From the NCBI RefSeq assembly GCF_905171765.1, contig NC_053390.1:585802471-585866470 (forward strand): a stretch of DNA of 64,000 nucleotides. Direction: 5' to 3'. Position 1 is the stretch's first letter. Each line of letters begins with the position of its first letter. The notes below the pieces were generated by a model. That model was not told the origin of the DNA. It did no database searches and worked only from the letters and a program-made list of their open reading frames with translations. Source of the DNA: Bufo bufo. Lineage: Eukaryota; Chordata; Amphibia; Anura; Bufonidae. The position numbers and the translations under genes were made by a program. Below, piece after piece: positions 10,704 through 20,260 of the stretch.

Positions 10704-11936
10704 CGCCCATAGTTACGCCCATAGTATTCTATTTATGTATCGGGGCGGGGTATCGGCGGCTGAGTACCGCCGAGAAAACTCGGAATCGGTCCCGATACCG
10801 ATACTAGTATCGGTATCGGGACAACCCTATTAAAAATAATACATACATACAATATACAAATATGTGCAAAGACCGCATAATGGTCATGATTATTAAAGTG
10901 ACTAGTGCATTACATACAAGAGATTTCCAAGATACAGTAGATTACATGTCAAAATACCATAAGACATATAATTGATTACATCTGTAGCTCATCAATATAT
11001 CATTCGTGCATCAACCATAATAGTGCACATGTGCAAATAGGGAAGACTGATGATTTACTACCTGGGGTAATGCTGTCGCCCACATATACAATAGCGCTGT
11101 TCCGCGCGTTCTCAGGAGACCAGTGCGCATGTCCCAATCCATACACATCATCCCGGAAGACCGATGCATAACAGTGCCGCCTACTGATGACGTCAGTGGC
11201 GCACACAATGGCATGTCACCGCCTTCTCCCAATGATGCCTCCACATCGCGGCGCATGCGCAATAGGTGCAGCAAGCTTGTTTGCCGCCATATTAAATAAG
11301 GGAATCCGAGCAGAAGAAAGATAATCGTAAGATCTGTCGCTTGCTACCCTCCTCGTTCTCCATATTCAGTTGTTGTGGTTGAATCCCACAATAACGCAGG
11401 GTGGATGAGTGACCATCTTTTCCAAAATGGTATACTCTATTCCACTAGTCACCCCAATACCAGCGGCACGTCAGTGTCGTCAGTATTGTAGGATCTTATC
11501 CTGCTGAAGCATACAACTGTGAGGGTACTCCTCATATAACTGAACGATTTGGGACAAGCGGCAGTATATATCTACTACAGGAAAATATAAATTGCTCATT
11601 CCCAATTTTTTAAAAAATCTTGGCGGGACATACGCTTGGAAACCAAAAGAAAAAACTATATCTGTCTCAGCATAGTTATTTTTTCGTGGGCTCATCATCC
11701 ACCAATCAGGTTCATCAGTTTTCTAAGGTGCCTTCTGTGCAAGTGTATCTAGGAAAATAATATGAAAAGTGTCAATATCATAAAATAGTAAAGTTACCCA
11801 TTACATTAAAATCAATTAATTACTCATAATTATGTGTTTACATTTTTTCTTATTCTTTTTTAAACCAATGAATCTGTCAACCGCAGAAGGTATTTTGGAA
11901 CCCACATCAATGAAACACAGGGGCAAAATGACCTCC

Positions 11937-13469
11937 TCACAATCCTCCACCATATCTATAATCTATGTTTAAACCTTTAGGATGCAAACTTTGTAATGTC
12001 TGAATCCAATGCATTTCTCTTTTTTTGAGTAGAGATACCCGATCTCCACCCCTCCGTGGCATTGGAACTTGATCCAGGATCCAACATCTAAGATCTTTTT
12101 CTTTATGTCCCAGTAACCCAAAATGTCTGGGCACTGGCAGATCTTTGCGTCCCTTTCTGATTGTGTAACGGTGATTATTGAGCCTAGTTTTAAAATCTGT
12201 GGATGTTTCGCCTACATATAGGAGTTGGCATGGACAGGATAGGACATAGACCACAAATGCAGAGTCACACGTTAAGTGAAACTTGATGGGGTATATTTGT
12301 CCCGTTTCAGGATGTGTGAAAGTCCTAGATCTACAGATCAGGCTACAGTTAACACAATGTAGGCACGGGAAACAACCCGTGCCCGATGGTGCCAACTTGG
12401 TCTGCCTGACCACAGATCCAGGTCCCACGTCCGCTCTCACCAGTTGGTCTCTTATGTTTTTGCACCTACGGTAGGCACATAAGGGAGATGTTCCAAATTC
12501 TGGTACTGTTTTTAAGCAACTACCAAGTATTGGCCAGTGTCTTTTCAGGATTTTATTAATAGCGCCGCTGTATTCTGAATAGGTGGATACAAACGTAATC
12601 CTTTTCTGTATCTTCCTATTATCCTTACCCTGCAATAGGGAATCCCTATCCACAGCCAGCGCTTTTTGTCTCTGCTGTATAAGCAGTTTCTCCGGGTACC
12701 CCCGTTGTTTAAATTTGACAACCATGCTGTCAACCGTATTTTCTAGGGCTTCATTATCTGCTACTATTCGCCTGGCTCTTAGAAATTGCGAGTATGGCAA
12801 ATGCTTTACCATACTGCGTGGATGACAACTTTCGTACCTCAGCATCATGTTCCTGTCAGTGGGTTTAGTGTATAATGATGTGGATAACACTCCATTCGTG
12901 ACCACGACATTAGTGTCAAGGAACTGAACTGAGGTATCAGAGTAAGTCACCGTGAACTGTAGCTCACTCTCTGCACCATTAAGGTACTCATGGAAATCCA
13001 ACAACTGTTGTTCGGTTCCTGTCCAGATGAGGAAGATGTCGTCTATGTATCGCCACCACCCCAAGATATATTGGGCATGGTGGGACACATAGACGACATC
13101 CTCCTCAAATCTTCGCATAAAAATATTGGCGTACGTTGGGGCCACGTTGGACCCCATCGCCACGCCACGTTTCTGGACATAATATGTGTCCTGGAAAAGA
13201 AAATAGTTGCATTCTAATACAATAGTAAGAAGCGAGACAACAAAGGCGCAAGCCTCCGGTGTCATTGATGACATATCCAACATCCTTTGTACCGCAGCTA
13301 TACCCCTCTTGTGGTCAATAGAGGTATACAAGGATATGACATCAAACGAAACCAGTGTGATCCTACCCACATCTTCAAGATTAACCTTGCTCAATTTTGT
13401 CAAGAAATCTGACGTATCTTTGATGTAAGATAATCCCCCTGTAGAGAAACCTCGTAGCACCTTGTCCAA
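11937..13469 (-). CDS. PLE reverse transcriptase-GIY-YIG endonuclease, 5'-truncated (copy A)
   Basis: A 510-residue open frame corresponds to residues 236-745 of the copy C frame. It contains the FDV and YIDD reverse transcriptase motifs, the GVAMGS motif, the cysteine cluster CFPCLHCVNC and the GIY-YIG endonuclease (VVY...YVGET). It lacks the N-terminal half because the copy stops at the head-to-head junction at 13466-13469. No stop or frameshift is seen within the fragment. Differences from copy C noticed are M/I (near DMSSM) and L/V in the cysteine cluster. No start codon or promoter is retained, so expression of a functional protein is unlikely. Confidence 0.9.
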   Translation of the reverse strand: MDKVLRGFSTGGLSYIKDTSDFLTKLSKVNLEDVGRITLVSFDVISLYTSIDHKRGIAAVQRMLDMSSMTPEACAFVVSLLTIVLECNYFLFQDTYYVQKRGVAMGSNVAPTYANIFMRRFEEDVVYVSHHAQYILGWWRYIDDIFLIWTGTEQQLLDFHEYLNGAESELQFTVTYSDTSVQFLDTNVVVTNGVLSTSLYTKPTDRNMMLRYESCHPRSMVKHLPYSQFLRARRIVADNEALENTVDSMVVKFKQRGYPEKLLIQQRQKALAVDRDSLLQGKDNRKIQKRITFVSTYSEYSGAINKILKRHWPILGSCLKTVPEFGTSPLCAYRRCKNIRDQLVRADVGPGSVVRQTKLAPSGTGCFPCLHCVNCSLICRSRTFTHPETGQIYPIKFHLTCDSAFVVYVLSCPCQLLYVGETSTDFKTRLNNHRYTIRKGRKDLPVPRHFGLLGHKEKDLRCWILDQVPMPRRGGDRVSLLKKREMHWIQTLQSLHPKGLNIDYRYGGGL

Positions 13470-13559
13470 CTCCTATATGTAGGCGAAACATCCACAGATT
13501 TTAAAACTAGGCTCAATAATCACCGTTACACAATCAGAAAGGGACGCAAAGATCTGCCA

Positions 13560-13757
13560 GTGCCCAGACATTTTGGGTTACTGGGACATAAAGAAAAAGA
13601 TCTTAGATGTTGGATCCTGGATCAAGTTCCAATGCCACGGAGGGGTGGAGATCGGGTATCTCTACTCAAAAAAAGAGAAATGCATTGGATTCAGACATTA
13701 CAAAGTTTGCATCCTAAAGGTTTAAACATAGATTATAGATATGGTGGAGGATTGTGA
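13560..13757 (+). pseudogene. PLE GIY-YIG endonuclease C-terminal fragment (copy B)
   Basis: The frame reads PRHFGLLGHKEKDLRCWI through KKREMHWIQTL to NIDYRYGGGL and stop, identical to the end of copies A and C. The partial frame really starts at the truncation near 13472 with YVGET. It is a remnant without start. Confidence 0.85.
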
Positions 13758-14400
13758 GGAGGTCATTTTGCCCCTGTGTTTCATTGATGTGGGTTCCAAA
13801 ATACCTTCTGCGGTTGACAGATTCATTGGTTTAAAAAAGAATAAGAAAAAATGTAAACACATAATTATGAGTAATTAATTGATTTTAATGTAATGGGTAA
13901 CTTTACTATTTTATGATATTGACACTTTTCATATTATTTTCCTAGATACACTTGCACAGAAGGCACCTTAGAAAACTGATGAACCTGATTGGTGGATGAT
14001 GAGCCCACGAAAAAATAACTATGCTGAGACAGATATAGTTTTTTCTTTTGGTTTCCAAGCGTATGTCCCGCCAAGATTTTTTAAAAAATTGGGAATGAGC
14101 AATTTATATTTTCCTGTAGTAGATATATACTGCCGCTTGTCCCAAATCGTTCAGTTATATGAGGAGTACCCTCACAGTTGTATGCTTCAGCAGGATAAGA
14201 TCCTACAATACTGACGACACTGACGTGCCGCTGGTATTGGGGTGACTAGTGGAATAGAGTATACCATTTTGGAAAAGATGGTCACTCATCCACCCTGCGT
14301 TATTGTGGGATTCAACCACAACAACTGAATATGGAGAACGAGGAGGGTAGCAAGCGACAGATCTTACGATTATCTTTCTTCTGCTCGGATTCCCTTATTT

Positions 14401-14542
14401 AATATGGCGGCAAACAAGCTTGCTGCACCTATTGCGCATGCGCCGCGATGTGGAGGCATCATTGGGAGAAGGCGGTGACATGCCATTGTGTGCGCCACTG
14501 ACGTCATCAGTAGGCGGCACTGTTATGCATCGGTCTTCCGGG
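14401..14542 (+). promoter_or_regulatory. Promoter-like motif cluster in the PLE pLTR (copy B)
   Basis: Within 142 bp are AATATGGCGGC (14401-14411, YY1-type), TGCGCATGCGCC (14433-14444, NRF1-type), TGACGTCA (14499-14506, full CRE) and CTTCCGGG (14535-14542, ETS-type). These are typical of TATA-less vertebrate promoters. In copy B the cluster lies about 680-820 bp upstream of the first coding ATG of copy C (15225), the place a promoter would be needed. Promoter activity is inferred from motifs only. Confidence 0.55.
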
Positions 14543-14929
14543 ATGATGTGTATGGATTGGGACATGCGCACTGGTCTCCTGAGAACGCGCGGAACAGCGC
14601 TATTGTATATGTGGGCGACAGCATTACCCCAGGTAGTAAATCATCAGTCTTCCCTATTTGCACATGTGCACTATTATGGTTGATGCACGAATGATATATT
14701 GATGAGCTACAGATGTAATCAATTATATGTCTTATGGTATTTTGACATGTAATCTACTGTATCTTGGAAATCTCTTGTATGTAATGCACTAGTCACTTTA
14801 ATAATCATGACCATTATGCGGTCTTTGCACATATTTGTATATTGTATGTATGTATTATTTTTAATGCATCAATTATGTTGTTTGATTGTATGTATTTGAC
14901 ACACCTTTATATACCTGCTATTTACTGTT

Positions 14930-14990
14930 CACCAATGCTTGAGAAAGGCTCATGCTTGAGCCGAAACGTCGCTTTTGCCACCAAATGGGT
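14930..14990 (+). ncRNA. Hammerhead-like motif in the PLE pLTR (copy B)
   Basis: TTGAGAAAGGCTC, loop ATGCTT, GAGCCGAAACGTC has a 5-bp perfect stem II, the GAAAC strand and a GTC triplet in hammerhead order. The first core strand is degenerate (expected CTGANGA), so activity is doubtful. The same sequence occurs at 19425-19490 in copy C and inverted at 9180-9250 in copy A. Hammerhead motifs in PLE terminal repeats are established for the group. Confidence 0.45.
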
Positions 14991-15224
14991 GAATAAACAC
15001 ATTTTCTGAAGAGTTGCTTGGAGTGCAGTCCGATTTTTGTTTTCTATAAGTGGGTAAGCACCTTTTACCGTACTTGGACATTGCACCCGTCCTGTTTTTC
15101 CATACTTCCTAGGGTGGTGCTGCCAGTGGTTTTTTTCCTTTATCTCTGTGATATTGGCTTAGCACACCTACCATTTTCATTATTGTGTTTTGCACTACCT
15201 TTTTTGTTGGTTTTGCACACCAAC

Positions 15225-15977
15225 ATGTCGCAATTGGATACACCCGGTGGTTGAGTCTTCACACAGGAGGATGCGGAGCGTATTATCGGTGGCATAGAGG
15301 GAGATACTGCCTTCCTCACGACTCCATCTTTGAAAGAATATAAAAGAAAATATGAAAACCTATCCAGACGGATATTGTCTTTAAAATTGCATATGACCAC
15401 TCTTGGGCATTATTACAAGGAACAGCGGATCCCCAGAGGGATGCGATCCCACTTGCGCCCCAATCTGTTTTCTCACAGTGACTTTTTTTGTAAAAGGTTT
15501 GAGGCCTTATCAAACAAATACTCTATGGATTTTATTTTGTTAAATATTGAATTTTTGCAACCGGAAGTAGCCACATTGACCAGTGATATGGCACAAATTG
15601 ATCAACAGCTTCACATATGTATGACGGAGGAGCAGTACTCAGAGTTCAGTGAGATGTTGAAGGGGCAGCTACAGCAGCTGCAGACTGAACTGGAGGATGG
15701 AAAGAGGATAAAATGGGCCCGAGATATCGAGGACTACAAAAAAGGTGACATTTATAGTTGGCAACCCGGTAATCCTTCATATAACATAAGGGATAACAAA
15801 AAAACAAGAAAAAACACCCAAGTGCACAAAGGAGAACCGGAGGTTTTTTTAGGGAACAAAGTGGAGTCCAGTGCAGCAAGAGGAAGCGAACCAGGAGAGG
15901 CGGTCGTAGATACAGACGACACCACCAGAACACGCAACATGAAAACCAGGACCCAAATACAAAAAAAGAGGAAATAG
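15225..15977 (+). CDS. PLE N-terminal coding region, interrupted by TGA at 15252
   Basis: An ATG at 15225 opens MSQLDTPGG and is followed by an in-frame TGA (15252-15254). The same frame continues at once with VFTQEDAERIIGGIEGDTAF and runs to the stop at 15977. GIEGDTAFLTTPSL followed by a KEYKRKYE coiled-coil-like basic segment resembles N-termini of Penelope-type polyproteins. After about residue 175 from the start (near 15845) this frame reads less like the family, while the -1 frame reads as a basic RRGG-rich linker. The TGA is most simply a nonsense mutation. Without readthrough, the nearest downstream ATG in frame is at LHMTTLGH. Confidence 0.7.
15845..15851 (+). promoter_or_regulatory. 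In-phase T TTT TTA slippery heptamer between the two PLE frames
   Basis: In the upstream frame codons read GTT TTT TTA at 15843-15851, so the heptamer T TTT TTA is phased exactly as in known -1 programmed frameshift sites. Shifting -1 here joins the N-terminal frame to the open -1 frame (open from 15797), which runs without interruption through a basic linker into the reverse transcriptase. No obvious downstream stem or pseudoknot was found by eye. A one-base contraction of an eight-T run would give the same picture. Confidence 0.4.
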
Positions 15978-18241
15978 CGGTTATCAACCTTTCCTCCAAA
16001 GCATTGACCCCAGCGCAGTTAACCGTTTTGGCTAAAGGACTATCATTTTGCCCCAATGCTCAGGTAAATTGGCTGGATGTTGAATCTGATCTCAGTAATT
16101 TTTTTCGCTCCATTAGGTTGAAGGCATGGTTCCAAGGAAAAAGTGGGGAGCAGGTAGCAAGAAGTAGTGAGTTTTCATGTAAAATGTTTAACTTGTCCAA
16201 CAAGAGCTATTTTAATCCGGTGGTAAATGAGCCAGCCATTGATGCATACATCTCGGCTGTTAAGAATGAGATTGGTGCCCTGAAGGCCCTCCCTTGTGTG
16301 GAGGATTTCAGGTATCCCAACCTCACTGCAGCCGAGGTGTATGCATTGGTTGAGTTAAAAAAGGATAATGACCTAACGATAAAACCCGCCGATAAAGGCG
16401 GTGCCGTTGTAGTGATGGATACCATCAAATACATCAAAGAGATTACAAGACAATTAAATGACGTACAAGTATATAATGTATTATCACATGACCCCAAATT
16501 TAACATTATACGTACTATTGATCAATGTGTGACTAGGGCTGTACAAGCAGGTATTATAGATGAGGGGCTCAAGGAATATTTGGTTGTTTCTCACCCCATT
16601 ACCCCAGTAATTTATGTGTTGCCGAAGGTGCATAAGACAATGGTGGACCCACCAGGGCGCCCCATTGTCTCCGGCACCGATTCAGTATTTTGTCACATAT
16701 CCATTTTTTTGGACAAGGTGCTACGAGGTTTCTCTACAGGGGGATTATCTTACATCAAAGATACGTCAGATTTCTTGACAAAATTGAGCAAGGTTAATCT
16801 TGAAGATGTGGGTAGGATCACACTGGTTTCGTTTGATGTCATATCCTTGTATACCTCTATTGACCACAAGAGGGGTATAGCTGCGGTACAAAGGATGTTG
16901 GATATATCATCAATGACACCGGAGGCTTGCGCCTTTGTTGTCTCGCTTCTTACTATTGTATTAGAATGCAACTATTTTCTTTTCCAGGACACATATTATG
17001 TCCAGAAACGTGGCGTGGCGATGGGGTCCAACGTGGCCCCAACGTACGCCAATATTTTTATGCGAAGATTTGAGGAGGATGTCGTCTATGTGTCCCACCA
17101 TGCCCAATATATCTTGGGGTGGTGGCGATACATAGACGACATCTTCCTCATCTGGACAGGAACCGAACAACAGTTGTTGGATTTCCATGAGTACCTTAAT
17201 GGTGCAGAGAGTGAGCTACAGTTCACGGTGACTTACTCTGATACCTCAGTTCAGTTCCTTGACACTAATGTCGTGGTCACGAATGGAGTGTTATCCACAT
17301 CATTATACACTAAACCCACTGACAGGAACATGATGCTGAGGTACGAAAGTTGTCATCCACGCAGTATGGTAAAGCATTTGCCATACTCGCAATTTCTAAG
17401 AGCCAGGCGAATAGTAGCAGATAATGAAGCCCTAGAAAATACGGTTGACAGCATGGTTGTCAAATTTAAACAACGGGGGTACCCGGAGAAACTGCTTATA
17501 CAGCAGAGACAAAAAGCGCTGGCTGTGGATAGGGATTCCCTATTGCAGGGTAAGGATAATAGGAAGATACAGAAAAGGATTACGTTTGTATCCACCTATT
17601 CAGAATACAGCGGCGCTATTAATAAAATCCTGAAAAGACACTGGCCAATACTTGGTAGTTGCTTAAAAACAGTACCAGAATTTGGAACATCTCCCTTATG
17701 TGCCTACCGTAGGTGCAAAAACATAAGAGACCAACTGGTGAGAGCGGACGTGGGACCTGGATCTGTGGTCAGGCAGACCAAGTTGGCACCATCGGGCACG
17801 GGTTGTTTCCCGTGCGTACATTGTGTTAACTGTAGCCTGATCTGTAGATCTAGGACTTTCACACATCCTGAAACGGGACAAATATACCCCATCAAGTTTC
17901 ACTTAACGTGTGACTCTGCATTTGTGGTCTATGTCCTATCCTGTCCATGCCAACTCCTATATGTAGGCGAAACATCCACAGATTTTAAAACTAGGCTCAA
18001 TAATCACCGTTACACAATCAGAAAGGGACGCAAAGATCTGCCAGTGCCCAGACATTTTGGGTTACTGGGACATAAAGAAAAAGATCTTAGATGTTGGATC
18101 CTGGATCAAGTTCCAATGCCACGGAGGGGTGGAGATCGGGTATCTCTACTCAAAAAAAGAGAAATGCATTGGATTCAGACATTACAAAGTTTGCATCCTA
18201 AAGGTTTAAACATAGATTATAGATATGGTGGAGGATTGTGA
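15852..18241 (+). CDS. PLE reverse transcriptase with GIY-YIG endonuclease (copy C)
   Basis: The frame is open from 15797 to the stop at 18241 and has no ATG before the reverse transcriptase, so it depends on entry from the upstream frame. Counting from 16004: KPADKGGAVVVMD at 127-139, catalytic aspartate in SFDV at 278, GVAMGS at 337-342, YIDD at 376-379 with its two aspartates, a cysteine cluster C601-C604-C607-C610, and the GIY-YIG endonuclease with VVY at 641-643 and YVGE at 653-656, ending NIDYRYGGGL. This order (reverse transcriptase, cysteine linker, GIY-YIG) defines endonuclease-positive Penelope-like elements, which prime reverse transcription at the cut target. All visible catalytic positions are kept. 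Confidence 0.93.
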
Positions 18242-18879
18242 GGAGGTCATTTTGCCCCTGTGTTTCATTGATGTGGGTTCCAAAATACCTTCTGCGGTTG
18301 ACAGATTCATTGGTTTAAAAAAGAATAAGAAAAAATGTAAACACATAATTATGAGTAATTAATTGATTTTAATGTAATGGGTAACTTTACTATTTTATGA
18401 TATTGACACTTTTCATATTATTTTCCTAGATACACTTGCACAGAAGGCACCTTAGAAAACTGATGAACCTGATTGGTGGATGATGAGCCCACGAAAAAAT
18501 AACTATGCTGAGACAGATATAGTTTTTTCTTTTGGTTTCCAAGCGTATGTCCCGCCAAGATTTTTAAAAAAATTGGGAATGAGCAATTTATATTTTCCTG
18601 TAGTAGATATATACTGCCGCTTGTCCCAAATCGTTCAGTTATATGAGGAGTACCCTCACAGTTGTATGCTTCAGCAGGATAAGATCCTACAATACTGACG
18701 ACACTGACGTGCCGCTGGTATTGGGGTGACTAGTGGAATAGAGTATACCATTTTGGAAAAGATGGTCACTCATCCACCCTGCGTTATTGTGGGATTCAAC
18801 CACAACAACTGAATATGGAGAACGAGGAGGGTAGCAAGCGACAGATCTTACGATTATCTTTCTTCTGCTCGGATTCCCT

Positions 18880-19035
18880 TATTTAATATGGCGGCAAACA
18901 AGCTTGCTGCACCTATTGCGCATGCGCCGCGATGTGGAGGCATCATTGGGAGAAGGCGGTGACATGCCATTGTGTGCGCCACTGACGTCATCAGTAGGCG
19001 GCACTGTTATGCATCGGTCTTCCGGGATGATGTGT
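18880..19035 (+). promoter_or_regulatory. Same motif cluster in the 3' region of copy C
   Basis: ATGGCGGC, TGCGCATGCGCC, TGACGTCA and CTTCCGGG recur in the same order and spacing as in copy B. The inverted copy A carries them at about 11140-11300 on the minus strand. Confidence 0.5.
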
Positions 19036-19530
19036 ATGGATTGGGACATGCGCACTGGTCTCCTGAGAACGCGCGGAACAGCGCTATTGTATATGTGGGC
19101 GACAGCATTACCCCAGGTAGTAAATCATCAGTCTTCCCTATTTGCACATGTGCACTATTATGGTTGATGCACGAATGATATATTGATGAGCTACAGATGT
19201 AATCAATTATATGTCTTATGGTATTTTGACATGTAATCTACTGTATCTTGGAAATCTCTTGTATGTAATGCACTAGTCACTTTAATAATCATGACCATTA
19301 TGCGGTCTTTGCACATATTTGTATATTGTATGTATGTATTATTTTTAATGCATCAATTATGTTGTTTGATTGTATGTATTTGACACACCTTTATATACCT
19401 GCTACAGTATTTACTGTTCACCAATGCTTGAGAAAGGCTCATGCTTGAGCCGAAACGTCGCTTTTGCCACCAAATGGGTGAATAAACACATTTTCTGAAG
19501 AGTTGCTTGGAGTGCAGTCCGATTTTTGTT

Positions 19531-19536
<6 letters not shown>

Positions 19537-19574
<38 letters not shown>

Positions 19575-19576
19575 TG
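19537..19576. repeat. TA microsatellite at the right edge of the PLE
   Basis: About 20 TA repeats begin exactly where the PLE unit ends. A shorter TA run (9021-9033) abuts the other end. Confidence 0.9.
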
Positions 19577-19760
19577 TATATACAGTAACACACAGTACTA
19601 TTCAATCATTTTAGGCAGATGTGGCAAAAATGCTGCAAAGTAAGAATGGTTTCACAAATAGAAGTGTTGTTTAGTTTATTTTTATAATTTAACAAAATGC
19701 AAAGTGAATAAACAAAAGAGAAATGTAAATCCAATCAGTATTTGGTGTGACCACCGTACA
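19577..19760. mobile_element. Tc1-type transposon terminal fragment
   Basis: The words AAGAATGGTTTCACAAATAG, AACAAAATGCAAAGTGAAT and AGTATTTGGTGTGACCACC are characteristic of the end of a Tc1-like family common in frogs and fish. No transposase follows; the fragment stops near 19760. Confidence 0.6.
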
Positions 19761-20260
19761 GAGGTCAGACACAGGTCAGGCAGTGGAGAATCACAATCCA
19801 GGAAACGGGCAGAGTTGGTACACAGGCAGCACACATATAATTTATTCAGTGTGGCCCCATTCAGCAGCCCTGCACTCAGCCTCTTTCCCGGCACCAACAG
19901 TTGTTCTTGGAGGTTCCGATTCTCTGCTAGGGAGTGCGGGAGGACTTCCCCCTCAACCAGCGCTTCGTCCTGTGGAGGCCTCCTCTCAGGGGGACCTTTG
20001 TTCTCTTTTACACCTCTGCGGACTTCAGCCTCACTGCGGCCGTGTTTTGGGCCGGGCAGGCAACTTTAATTCAGGCTCTGGCACAGGCTTGGCCAGACTT
20101 CCTGCTACTGTGTGGGCCTCAAATCCACCTGCAGCACAAAGGCTTTCCTTCTATCCTCTCGTATCTCAGAAGGACACCATTCTCCTCAACTGCTTCTCTT
20201 GTCCTTCAGCTCCCGCAGCATCTGACCTTCAGAACTGCTTCTTTAGGATACTGAAAGTAT
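19761..20260. other. Unassigned moderately GC-rich segment
   Basis: Two overlapping open frames of 100-260 codons run through here, but neither shows a domain or composition I recognise. Its sharp contrast with the AT-rich sequence after 20260 suggests a repeat fragment. Confidence 0.35.

Larger units (their letters stand above)
9317..10829. mobile_element. hAT-type nonautonomous element 1, carrying a minisatellite and a palindrome
   Basis: Termini TAGGGTTGTCCCGATACC (left) and GGTATCGGGACAACCCTA (right) are inverted repeats. The flanks are a perfect 8-bp direct duplication TTAAAAAT (9309-9316 and 10830-10837). Copies B and C of the PLE lack this insertion, which confirms both breakpoints. 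No transposase is present in the 1513 bp. The interior is a 26-bp minisatellite (9430-10255) and a large palindrome (10294-10703). Confidence 0.92.
13466..15045 (+). mobile_element. PLE copy B, 5'-truncated direct copy providing the upstream pLTR
   Basis: It begins at CCAACTCCTATATGTAGGCG, inside the GIY-YIG coding region, and runs through the 3' untranslated region to the junction GTTTTCTA/TAAGTGGG with copy C. It matches the end of copy C nearly base for base; one difference seen alters FFKK to FLKK in a short noncoding frame near 14085. It shares four bases, CCAA, with the truncated end of copy A. Confidence 0.88.
9034..19536. mobile_element. Composite Penelope-like retroelement insertion (copies A, B and C)
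   Basis: Copy A (9034-13469) is inverted. Copy B (13466-15045) is a 5'-truncated direct copy. Copy C (about 15046-19536) is a complete unit. A is head-to-head with B, and B runs straight into C, so C is preceded by a duplicated 3' region (pLTR). An inverted fragment beside a partial tandem is the layout reported for complete PLE insertions. Both outer ends abut TA microsatellite (9021-9033 and 19537-19575), suggesting a TA-repeat target. In the 1.5 kb of coding sequence shared by A and C I see only two amino-acid differences. A hAT element has since inserted in A. Confidence 0.9.
15046..19536 (+). mobile_element. PLE copy C, full unit
   Basis: The unit starts TAAGTGGGTAAGCACC, next to the end of copy B, and ends GTTTTCTA at the TA microsatellite. 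It has a 180-bp leader, a coding region (15225-18241) broken by one stop and one frame change, and a 1.3-kb 3' region containing the motif cluster and the hammerhead-like fold. It is the only unit in the window with a whole reverse transcriptase. Confidence 0.88.

Noticed and set aside
12583..13217. Plus-strand frames antisense to the PLE reverse transcriptase
   Set aside because: Shadows of the coding strand; the same frames appear antisense to copy C and have no independent features.
13996..14214. 72-codon frame repeated in copies A, B and C (MMSPRKNNYAET...)
   Set aside because: It lies in the PLE 3' region and shows no family features. Conservation among these copies reflects their recent common origin only. 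A 3'-region peptide cannot be wholly excluded.
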